DNA of 5,439 nt from Proteobacteria bacterium UBA5122 (GTDB lineage: Bacteria; Pseudomonadota; Gammaproteobacteria; Tenderiales; Tenderiaceae), in assembly GCA_002415485.1 (NCBI GenBank), contig DHYU01000074.1, forward strand, positions 13,445 to 18,883. The letters are read 5' to 3'. How positions within the stretch are numbered: the first letter of the stretch is position 1; each line of letters starts with the position of its first letter. Under the pieces are notes generated by a model, which saw nothing but the letters and a program-made list of their open reading frames with translations, searched no databases and was not told where the DNA came from. The position numbers were made by a program, and so were the translations under genes. Below, one piece after another: positions 1 through 5,439 of this stretch.

Positions 1-1
1 G

Positions 2-490
2 CTGCGCGTCTGCGGCAATCTGCCCTACAACATCTCCACGCCGCTGTTGTTTCATCTGATGGATCAACTGGATTGCATCCAGGACATCCACTGCATGTTG
101 CAGAAAGAGGTGATCGAGCGCATGGCCGCCAAGCCGGGTGATGACGCCTACGGTCGCCTGAGCGTGATGTTGCAGTATCACTGCCAGGTGCTGAAGTTGT
201 TCCTGGTGCCGCCGGGGGCGTTCAATCCGGCACCCAAGGTCGACTCGGCCGTGGCCCGCCTGGTGCCGCATCGCACGCCGCCGGTGGATATCGGTGACAT
301 GAAACTGTTCTCACAGATCGTCGCCCAGGCCTTCAGTCAGCGCCGCAAGACCCTGCGCAAATCGCTCAAGAGCTTCATCGATGGCGAGGCCCTGGAACAG
401 CTCGGCATCGACCCGAGCGCCCGCCCCGAGACACTGGACCTGGCTACCTTCGCCAGCATCAGTCGTTACCTGCACCAAACTTCGGTTTAA
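2..490 (+). CDS. rsmA: 16S rRNA adenine(1518/1519)-N6 dimethyltransferase RsmA (KsgA), C-terminal part
   Basis: RsmA uses SAM to dimethylate two adjacent adenines in the 3'-terminal helix of 16S rRNA, a late step in 30S subunit maturation in the cytoplasm. The reading frame is open from base 2 to a TAA at 488-490 and gives 162 residues; the N-terminal SAM-binding part lies off the window, so no start is visible. The family's catalytic motif NLPYNIST is at visible residues 6-13, followed by MLQKEV, the AYGRLSVM stretch, the FNPAPKVDSAVARL segment and the C-terminal helical-domain motif FSQRRKTLRKSL, all in the usual order. The match to E. coli KsgA (about 273 residues) runs to the normal end, so the gene is intact at its 3' end. 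It converges on the methyltransferase at 531-1220. The neighbours usual in E. coli (apaG, pdxA) are not seen on this side. Identification is very secure. Confidence 0.97.
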   Translation: MRVCGNLPYNISTPLLFHLMDQLDCIQDIHCMLQKEVIERMAAKPGDDAYGRLSVMLQYHCQVLKLFLVPPGAFNPAPKVDSAVARLVPHRTPPVDIGDMKLFSQIVAQAFSQRRKTLRKSLKSFIDGEALEQLGIDPSARPETLDLATFASISRYLHQTSV

Positions 491-497
491 ATGCATG

Positions 498-528
498 TTG
501 CGCCGCGTATCGACGACATGGGGCGCAA
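498..528. terminator. weak inverted repeat between convergent genes, possible bidirectional terminator
   Basis: TTGCGCC at 498-504 is exactly complementary to GGCGCAA at 522-528, leaving a 17-nt loop. It fills most of the 40-nt gap between the rsmA stop and the stop of the convergent methyltransferase, where a shared terminator would be expected. Neither strand has a convincing T-run after the stem (AATTTAA on the plus strand), the stem is only 7 bp and the loop is long. The call therefore rests mainly on position. Confidence 0.3.
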
Positions 529-530
529 AT

Positions 531-1220
531 TTAATCCAGGATATCCTGGCAATTTCCAATGGCAAACATGGGTTGCCTGTCGTGCAAAGGTTTGAGCCGG
601 ATGTTCCGACGGAAATAAAAAGATGTGGTTGTCGTGTAGTTATTGATTGGGCCAAAGCCTGCCATGTCGACTTCTATCAGGTCTGCCGCCCTTAACATGG
701 CAGATGTTTGCCCGTATCGTTCTGAATTATCCAAGATGACCATGCCGTCATCCTTCAGTTTTTTCAGTGCTTCAATCACACATTCCTGACGGCATCTGCC
801 GTCGACAACGATGATGTCGAAGTCTTCTTCATATTCATGGATGGCCTTTGGGTAGAGGCTTAGATCCTGAACTAATTGATATGCGACATTTGCGGGTAAG
901 AGGGGCTTCATTTTTTGGTGCCAGGCCTCGTCATTTTCGACCGATACCACTCGATGACATTTCTGTGCCCAGAATCTAGTGGAATTCCCACTGCCCCATT
1001 CAAACAGCAGTTTGTCAGAGAGATCGAGTTGACGAATGTATTCAATCGCCGGGTAACAAAACCAAGGCACCGGCTGGCCGTTGGCGTCAACGCTTTCCAG
1101 GTCTCGAATACTCCGATACTGTCCAAATTCGACGCTTAAAATCCAATAGTTTCTTAAGATCGCTTTGATAGGGCGGGGTAATGCGTAACTCAAAATCTGT
1201 TTAACTATGCGCGATATCAT
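531..1220 (-). CDS. class I SAM-dependent methyltransferase, substrate unknown
   Basis: This 229-residue protein shows the signs of a Rossmann-fold methyltransferase. Motif I, the glycine-rich SAM loop, is FEWGSGNSTRFWA at residues 73-85. A strand ending in the acidic residue expected to bind the SAM ribose is VVSVEND at 91-97. A later strand, FDIIVVDGRCR, is at 134-144, then GMVILDNSERY at 159-169 and a final hairpin-like TTTTSFYFRRN at 197-206. The first 60 or so residues are a basic, aromatic-rich N-terminal extension without a clear signal peptide or membrane segment. The VDG-R-C and LDN-S-R-Y patterns recall uncharacterised methyltransferases often found among glycan or secondary-metabolite genes, but nothing here names a substrate. 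The ATG at 1218-1220 is chosen as the only good start; no Shine-Dalgarno motif sits at normal distance (the nearest AGAGG is over 20 nt upstream), so expression may be weak. The gene is A+T-richer than both neighbours, which suggests horizontal acquisition. The stop is TAA at 531-533. Confidence 0.85.
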   Translation of the reverse strand: MISRIVKQILSYALPRPIKAILRNYWILSVEFGQYRSIRDLESVDANGQPVPWFCYPAIEYIRQLDLSDKLLFEWGSGNSTRFWAQKCHRVVSVENDEAWHQKMKPLLPANVAYQLVQDLSLYPKAIHEYEEDFDIIVVDGRCRQECVIEALKKLKDDGMVILDNSERYGQTSAMLRAADLIEVDMAGFGPINNYTTTTSFYFRRNIRLKPLHDRQPMFAIGNCQDILD

Positions 1221-1258
1221 GGGCAGAATGGACTTGCTCTGAGGAGCCTCTGTTGTTT

Positions 1259-1304
1259 GTTGAAAACGTAATTCCCGTGATCACGGGAATTACTGCATTT
1301 CAAC
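1259..1304. repeat. 26-bp perfect palindrome within a 46-nt hairpin, possible hemY terminator or REP-like element
   Basis: Bases 1268-1293 are a perfect palindrome, each half reading GTAATTCCCGTGA or its complement, with TGATCA at the centre. It is flanked by a second complementary pair, GTTGAAA at 1259-1265 and TTTCAAC at 1298-1304, giving an extended hairpin with a small asymmetric internal loop. It lies 36 nt past the hemY stop, so in the minus-strand transcript it could end the hem operon; the inner stem is followed there by CG and TTTT, a short U-run. The ATTCCC/GGGAAT arms also resemble small dispersed REP-like palindromes common in proteobacterial intergenic regions. Its exact symmetry would equally suit a dimeric regulator in front of the methyltransferase gene. 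The structure is certain; its function is not. Confidence 0.6.
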
Positions 1305-1339
1305 GATCTATGGGCCTGACTGGCGAATAAAACAAGCAA

Positions 1340-2653
1340 TCAAACCGCGCTAATGTTTTCTTTAGCCACGACTTCCGCCTCTTGAATGATTTCCGGCAGT
1401 AACAGCTTGGGGCGTGGCAGGTGCGCATGTTCCACCTTGTCGTCACCGCCGCCGAGGCGTGGCGCGAGACCATTCTCATTGTTCATCGCCTGACTGCGGC
1501 GATAACACTCGATCGCCTGGGCCGACTGATTGAGGAAGGCGAGCAGGTTGCCCAGTTCCTGATAGGCCTCAGGGTTGGGCACGGCCTTCAGTGAGGCCTC
1601 CAGATATCCCTGCGCGTCTTGCCACTGATGGGCGCGCAGCGCGAGGCGGCCGAGGCTGAGTAGCAACACCGGGCTGTCCGGGTGTTTCTTCAGCCAGTTC
1701 TTGGCGCGTGACAGGTGGATCTCGGCGTCACCGTCGAGAAGACCATAGACGTAGACCACCGATTCGCGCCAGTGATGATTGATGCTGGTGTAGAGGATCT
1801 CTTCGACCTGGTTCGAGCAGCCGGCATGGATCAGGTTGCAGCCGAAGTCGATGACGATGTCTTCCTGTTCATGCAGGCGCTTGGGCATCTTGCGCCACAG
1901 CTCCCACAGGGTGGGGCTGTCCTTGTGGCGGCCGACATGGTTGATCAGACCGGCATATGCCTCGTGCTCCAGGCCGTAGAACTTGTCCTGCGGAAAGACC
2001 TTGTTGCTCTGCAGACGCGGCAACAGCTCGACCAGCGCCGGCCAGTCTTTGAGTGCGCGCAGGGCATTGGTTTGCAGGCGCAGCGCCTGGGGATGGTTTT
2101 TGTCACTGCTGGGCAGGGCCTTCAAGGTCGCGGCGGCCTGATCGGCGTGGCCGGTCTCCCATTGCAATTGCGCCTCGGCCAGACGAAAGGCGAGCGCGTT
2201 TTTGCTCTTGGCGCTGTCGCGCGCCATGTGCATGTAGCCGTCGCGGCGATCGGTCTTGCCCTGGCCTTCGGCGGCACGCGCCGCCGCCATTAGTGCCACG
2301 GGTGCCAGTGAGGAGCAGCGGGCGCTCTTGACCAGATGACGTTCGGCCTCGGACCACTTGCCGAGATTCAGTTCGATCAGGCCCTTGGCCAGGACCTTGT
2401 GCGCGACATCGTCCTGATGGCGGTGACGCCAGCGGCTGAAACTGCGTGGAAAGAATCCGGTAGCAATCAACAGCCGCAGTGCGAAGTAAAAGAGCGTGAA
2501 CGCGAGCAGTGCCAGCAACCCGGCGACAACGACATTCAGCTCGACCACCCAGCCCTGGAAGTTGATCATCACATAACCGGGGTCATCCTTGGCCACGGCG
2601 ACGAGTCCGGCGACCGCAAACAGTACGATGACAATGTAGATAGGCATTCTCAT
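1340..2653 (-). CDS. hemY: HemY, membrane-anchored TPR protein of heme biosynthesis operon
   Basis: HemY of the hemCDXY operon is an inner-membrane protein with a C-terminal tetratricopeptide region, thought to assist late or regulatory steps of heme synthesis. It is unrelated to the Bacillus HemY, which is protoporphyrinogen oxidase. The 437-residue product has a first membrane segment at about 4-21, the family hallmark DPGYVMINFQGWVVE at 24-38, a second membrane segment at about 40-66, then a basic RSFSRWRHRHQ stretch at the membrane boundary. The remainder is helical repeats, clearest at about 325-390 (LGRLALRAHQWQDAQGYLEA and the following LGNLLAFLNQSAQAIECY). It is about 40 residues longer than E. 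coli HemY (398), mostly in a C-terminal tail after residue 392. The ATG at 2653 overlaps the hemX TGA as ATGA, with GAGGG at 2663-2667 spaced 9 nt before it. A second ATG two codons on is possible but worse spaced. Translational coupling to hemX is likely. Confidence 0.95.
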   Translation of the reverse strand: MRMPIYIVIVLFAVAGLVAVAKDDPGYVMINFQGWVVELNVVVAGLLALLAFTLFYFALRLLIATGFFPRSFSRWRHRHQDDVAHKVLAKGLIELNLGKWSEAERHLVKSARCSSLAPVALMAAARAAEGQGKTDRRDGYMHMARDSAKSKNALAFRLAEAQLQWETGHADQAAATLKALPSSDKNHPQALRLQTNALRALKDWPALVELLPRLQSNKVFPQDKFYGLEHEAYAGLINHVGRHKDSPTLWELWRKMPKRLHEQEDIVIDFGCNLIHAGCSNQVEEILYTSINHHWRESVVYVYGLLDGDAEIHLSRAKNWLKKHPDSPVLLLSLGRLALRAHQWQDAQGYLEASLKAVPNPEAYQELGNLLAFLNQSAQAIECYRRSQAMNNENGLAPRLGGGDDKVEHAHLPRPKLLLPEIIQEAEVVAKENISAV

Positions 2654-3807
2654 GATGCGCCGCCCTCACGTTTGGCCTCGCGCCAGGCCTCGAAGGCATT
2701 GCTGCTGGTGCTGATGTCCGGCAGCGCGGGGGCGATGTCGATCTCGGCGATCGGCGACAGGCTGTTCAATACATTGGCGGTGGCGCTGGCCTGGGTATCA
2801 AAATAACGCTCCAACCACTGCATCGCGGTTTTGAGGCTGTCCTGATAGCTGGCGGTATCGCCCTGCATCAGTGCCAGCCGCGCCGCGGCCAGCTTCAGGC
2901 GCAGGTTCTGTTCGAGGAAAAAGCGTTGGCCGGGTGGCAGTACGGCCGTGCCCGTGTCACCGTCAACCCGGCGTATCTTGATCAGGCCTTGCAGGTCGTG
3001 CCACAGCTTGTCGAAAAAACCATCCCCGGCCGAGGCGCTGCTGCTTGTCGCATCTTCAGCGGCAGGGGTGGCTTCATCGTGGGCCAGCGGCAATTGCGCC
3101 ACACGCTGCTCCAGTTGCGACAGGGTCAGTGCGATCTGGGTGGTGTCGACCTCCGCCGCACCACGCAGCGCAATGATGTCGTCGGCAATCGCCTGACGCA
3201 CCTTCAGCAGTGACGGGTCGCCAGTGCCCTTCAGGCGGGCGTCGGCCGCAGTGAGTGCGGCGATGGCCGCCGGTGCATTGCGGTTGATCTGCGCCTGATA
3301 GCCAGCGATGTTCAACAGATACTGAGCCTCGGCGGTCAGCCAGTCTTTTTTGTTGTTGTCGCCTAGGTGGGTGTTGAGTTCGTTGATCTGAGTGGTAATG
3401 CCTTCCAGTTGTGTTTGTAGTGGTGGCACCTGTCCGGCGGTGGTATCGATCCGGCCACCCAGCGCGGCGAGTTCAGCTTGCAGGTTGTCGATGTCGCTCT
3501 GGCTGGCGGCGCCCTGTACGGCCTTCAGTGCCGTCTCACTGGCGGCCAGGCGCAACTCCATCTCCTGTTGGTGGGCGGCATTTTTTTGCATCACGGTGTA
3601 ACCGGCGCCGAAGCCGCCGACGGCGATGATCAGCGCCGAGAAGGCGATAAAGCCGACGAAGCCCTTGCCCTTCTTGGCGGGGGCGGAGCTGCTGGCGGCA
3701 GGCGTGTTGGTGCCCTTTGCCTTGCTGGCCTTGTCGTCGGCCGGTTTGCTGGCAACGGCGTCTTTTTTGCTGTCGTTAGCGCCGCCTTGATCCTTTGTAT
3801 CATTCAT
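2650..3807 (-). CDS. hemX: HemX, membrane-anchored heme operon protein (often mislabelled uroporphyrinogen-III C-methyltransferase)
   Basis: HemX follows hemD in many gammaproteobacteria; its biochemical role is unsettled. It is often annotated as a uroporphyrinogen-III methyltransferase, but no SAM-binding loop is visible here. The 385-residue product begins with about 48 cytoplasmic residues rich in Lys, Ala, Ser and Asp, then one membrane segment at about 50-72 (GFVGFIAFSALIIAVGGFGA), then a helical, probably coiled-coil stretch at about 76-148. The HemX domain proper follows with DWLTAEAQYLLNIAGYQ at 155-171 and a helical end around FLEQNLRLKLAAARLALM at 297-314. The length is close to E. 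coli HemX (about 393). An Ala/Ser/Glu-rich linker at about 244-262 splits the domain. I chose the ATG at 3805-3807 because GGGGAA lies 9 nt before it and it leaves a 17-nt gap after hemD. An in-frame GTG at 3849 would add 14 residues and overlap hemD by 25 nt, but has no ribosome-binding motif. Confidence 0.92.
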   Translation of the reverse strand: MNDTKDQGGANDSKKDAVASKPADDKASKAKGTNTPAASSSAPAKKGKGFVGFIAFSALIIAVGGFGAGYTVMQKNAAHQQEMELRLAASETALKAVQGAASQSDIDNLQAELAALGGRIDTTAGQVPPLQTQLEGITTQINELNTHLGDNNKKDWLTAEAQYLLNIAGYQAQINRNAPAAIAALTAADARLKGTGDPSLLKVRQAIADDIIALRGAAEVDTTQIALTLSQLEQRVAQLPLAHDEATPAAEDATSSSASAGDGFFDKLWHDLQGLIKIRRVDGDTGTAVLPPGQRFFLEQNLRLKLAAARLALMQGDTASYQDSLKTAMQWLERYFDTQASATANVLNSLSPIAEIDIAPALPDISTSSNAFEAWREAKREGGAS

Positions 3808-3824
3808 ATTTGAAGGTTCCCCAT

Positions 3825-4586
3825 TTACGAAGCCGCGCCCCTCCGACACGACACGATTGCTTTTATCAGGCTCTCATCACCTGGGGCCTCGGCCAATACA
3901 GGTGTGTGAGCAAATCCCAGCTGGCGCGCCAAGTCGATTGCCCTTGGGCTCACCACCAGCAGACGCTGTTGCAGTAACCACGGCCGGACAGCATCTTCAC
4001 CGGCCAGATCGTATAGATTTTGCAGGGTCTCGTTACTGGTGGCGGTAATAAAATCCACCCGCGGCAGGGCCTGCAATGACGCCAGTGAGACCTGGGGCCG
4101 CAACCGGCGATACACCTCGGCGTAGTCCACCTGCGCCCCCCTCTGACGCAAGGTCTCCGCCAATAGTTCACGGCCTCCCTCGCCGCGAAAGATCAGGATG
4201 CGTTTGCCGGCAACCAGTTGCAGCTCCGGCATCGCCAGCAGGCTTTCACTGTTAAAGCCGGTCGGCGGCTGTAATACCGGCTGCGACCAGGTCGCTGCCA
4301 ATGCCCGTGCCGTGGCCTTGCCCACGGCCGCCATCGGTAGCGAGGCAGGCCAGTCACCCCCCAACAGGCGGTGGGCGTGTTCCACCGCGTTGGCGCTGAC
4401 GAAGATCGCCAGTTGATAGTCCGGCAGCGGTGGCGGCGCGATGTTCCGGCCTTCAATCGCCAGCACCGGCAGCGCAATCGCCTCGCCCCCGGCGGCGTCG
4501 ATCAAACGACACAGGGCCTGGGCCTGGGCGATGGGCCGGGTGACGACGATGGTCGTTCCGGCCAGCGGTTTGTCCGATGCTAGCAT
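3825..4586 (-). CDS. hemD: uroporphyrinogen-III synthase HemD
   Basis: HemD is a soluble cytoplasmic enzyme that cyclises hydroxymethylbilane while inverting ring D, giving uroporphyrinogen III, the precursor of heme, siroheme and cobalamin. The 253-residue product matches the family length (E. coli 246) and its sparse motifs: VVTRP at 14-18, FVSANAVEH at 62-70, AVGKATARAL at 87-96, GFNSESLL at 110-117, LIFRGEGGRELLAETL at 131-146, AEVYRR at 156-161, ITATSNETLQNL at 180-191 and VVSPRAIDLARQLGF at 210-224. These fit two similar alpha/beta domains with the active site between them. The family diverges quickly in sequence, so the position right after hemC supports the call. The ATG at 4584-4586 is the first usable in-frame start after the hemC stop, 37 nt away. 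It has no clear Shine-Dalgarno motif, so it may depend on ribosomes arriving from hemC. The stop is TAA at 3825-3827. Confidence 0.96.
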   Translation of the reverse strand: MLASDKPLAGTTIVVTRPIAQAQALCRLIDAAGGEAIALPVLAIEGRNIAPPPLPDYQLAIFVSANAVEHAHRLLGGDWPASLPMAAVGKATARALAATWSQPVLQPPTGFNSESLLAMPELQLVAGKRILIFRGEGGRELLAETLRQRGAQVDYAEVYRRLRPQVSLASLQALPRVDFITATSNETLQNLYDLAGEDAVRPWLLQQRLLVVSPRAIDLARQLGFAHTPVLAEAPGDESLIKAIVSCRRGAAS

Positions 4587-4610
4587 TGGCTGACGGGGCT
4601 TGTCATGGCC

Positions 4611-4623
4611 GACGCCGTGCGTC
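4611..4623 (-). other. small G+C-rich hairpin directly after the hemC stop
   Basis: GACGC at 4611-4615 and GCGTC at 4619-4623 are complementary around a 3-nt loop, starting at the base next to the hemC TAG. There is no U-run after it and hemD begins 25 nt later, so it is not a terminator. It might protect the hemC message end or affect hemD initiation, but a 5-bp stem can arise by chance in G+C-rich DNA. Confidence 0.2.
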
Positions 4624-5439
4624 CTAGGTGTGGTCCTGGTACAGCGCCGTCAGGATCTCTTTGGCACCGCGCGCCAGCAGGTCGTCGGCCAGGGTCACGC
4701 CCAGCTTTTCTGCCTCGTTGGCCGGGCCGCTGATCTCGCCGCGGATGATCTTGGTGCCATCGGGTTGCCCAACCAGGCCACGCAGGACCAATTGGCCGTC
4801 GCGAATCTCGGCATGGCCGGCGATCGGTACCTGACATCCACCTTCGAGGCGGTTGTTCATCGCACGTTCGGCCATGACGCGGGTATAGGTCTCGTCATCG
4901 TTGAGCGCCGCCAGCAGGCTGTTGACGCGGGTGTCGTCGCTGCGGCATTCGATACCCACGGCGCCCTGGCCGATGGCCGGCAGGCTGACGGTGGTGTCGA
5001 TGAATTGGGTAATCCGGTCGTTGAAGCCGAGGCGGATCAGGCCGGCGGCTGCGAGGATGATGGCATCATATTCGCCATCGTCCAGCTTGCGCAGGCGGGT
5101 GTTGACGTTGCCGCGCAGGTCGAGGATCTGCAGATCGGGGCGCTGGGCGCGGATCTGGCACTGGCGGCGCATGCTGGAGGTGCCGACGCGCGCGCCCTGG
5201 GGCAGCTCGTCGATACTTTTATAGTTGTTGGAGACGAAGGCGTCGCGTGGGTCTTCGCGCTCGCAGATCACGGCCAGGTGCAGGCCTTCCGGGAATTCGA
5301 CCGGCACGTCTTTCATCGAGTGGACGGCGATGTCGGTCTTGCCATCCAACATGCTGACTTCCAACTCTTTGACAAACAAACCTTTTCCGCCAATCTTGGC
5401 CAGGGGGCTGTCGAGGATCTTGTCACCCTGGGTGGTCAT
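4624..5439 (-). CDS. hemC: hydroxymethylbilane synthase (porphobilinogen deaminase) HemC, lacking the N-terminus
   Basis: HemC joins four porphobilinogen units head to tail into hydroxymethylbilane in the cytoplasm, using a covalently bound dipyrromethane cofactor. The visible 271 residues start at a Met that corresponds to about residue 41 of the E. coli enzyme, so the true start and about 40 residues lie beyond the window; this Met is not the start codon. With that offset of 40 the key residues line up: Lys43 and Asp44 in HSMKDVP (catalytic Asp84 of E. coli), Arg91 and Arg92 in TSSMRRQC (131/132), Arg109 (149), Arg115 (155), and Cys202 in EGGCQVP, the cofactor-bearing Cys242. AKIGGKGLFVKELE at 14-27 and CEREDPRDAFVSNNY at 59-73 are also typical. 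The C-terminal domain is complete, ending in QDHT and TAG. All visible catalytic residues are intact, so the enzyme should be active. It is the first of the four hem genes seen; any operon promoter lies outside. Confidence 0.98.
   Translation of the reverse strand: MTTQGDKILDSPLAKIGGKGLFVKELEVSMLDGKTDIAVHSMKDVPVEFPEGLHLAVICEREDPRDAFVSNNYKSIDELPQGARVGTSSMRRQCQIRAQRPDLQILDLRGNVNTRLRKLDDGEYDAIILAAAGLIRLGFNDRITQFIDTTVSLPAIGQGAVGIECRSDDTRVNSLLAALNDDETYTRVMAERAMNNRLEGGCQVPIAGHAEIRDGQLVLRGLVGQPDGTKIIRGEISGPANEAEKLGVTLADDLLARGAKEILTALYQDHT

Noticed and set aside
311..695. Open frames on both strands spanning the rsmA end and the methyltransferase end
   Set aside because: Both overlap confident genes in other frames and show no family motif; they are compositional shadows.
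1221..1339. A sigma-70 promoter for the methyltransferase
   Set aside because: TTGAAA occurs on the minus strand, but no acceptable -10 hexamer lies 16-18 nt from it, as the palindrome fills the space. I could not support a promoter.
1715..2293. A long plus-strand open frame of 192 codons opposite hemY
   Set aside because: It lies wholly antisense to a well-supported hemY. Long antisense frames are typical of G+C-rich genes, and its product shows no recognisable domain.
2336..2806. A plus-strand open frame of 156 codons across the hemX/hemY junction
   Set aside because: It is antisense to two confident genes, with low-complexity Gln/Asp-rich translation and no family motif.
2650..3807. HemX as a true uroporphyrinogen-III C-methyltransferase
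   Set aside because: The protein has a membrane anchor and coiled-coil with no GxGxG-type SAM-binding loop or SUMT motifs; the label is inherited from old annotation.
4580..4607. An 8-codon reading frame (MTSPVSQC) between hemC and hemD whose TAG overlaps the hemD start region, a possible leader peptide
   Set aside because: It has no ribosome-binding motif at proper distance, no codon bias signal and no conserved attenuator structure beside it; such short frames are common by chance.

Overview
The window looks like a piece of a gammaproteobacterial chromosome. It holds a four-gene heme-biosynthesis cluster, hemC-hemD-hemX-hemY, on the minus strand, and the distal part of rsmA (ksgA) on the plus strand. 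HemC aligns with the E. coli enzyme, as I remember it, almost motif for motif and with a constant residue offset. The hemX and hemY genes following hemCD are a gammaproteobacterial/betaproteobacterial trait. The core genes are G+C-rich (a sampled 60-base line in hemC is 39/60 G+C), which argues against an enteric bacterium; I cannot name a genus.

Layout by position. 2-490 (+): the last 162 codons of rsmA, the 16S rRNA adenine dimethyltransferase. 491-530: a short convergent gap with a weak inverted repeat. 531-1220 (-): a class I SAM-dependent methyltransferase of unknown substrate, visibly more A+T-rich (a sampled line is 27/60 G+C), probably an accessory insertion. 1221-1339: an intergenic region dominated by a perfect 26-bp palindrome inside a longer 46-nt imperfect hairpin. 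1340-2653 (-): hemY. 2650-3807 (-): hemX. 3825-4586 (-): hemD. 4624-5439 (-): hemC, lacking about 40 N-terminal codons beyond the window edge.

How the genes work together. HemC polymerises four porphobilinogens into hydroxymethylbilane, and HemD closes and rearranges it into uroporphyrinogen III, the branch point to heme, siroheme and cobalamin. HemX and HemY are membrane-anchored accessory proteins of the same operon whose exact roles are not settled. The genes lie close together (37 nt, then 17 nt, then a 4-nt ATGA overlap), so they are very probably one transcript read from hemC towards hemY. The orphan methyltransferase lies on the same strand just downstream, separated from the operon by the palindrome.

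I found no RNA gene, CRISPR array, transposase or clearly new multi-gene system. The least ordinary parts are the A+T-rich methyltransferase and the palindrome in front of it.
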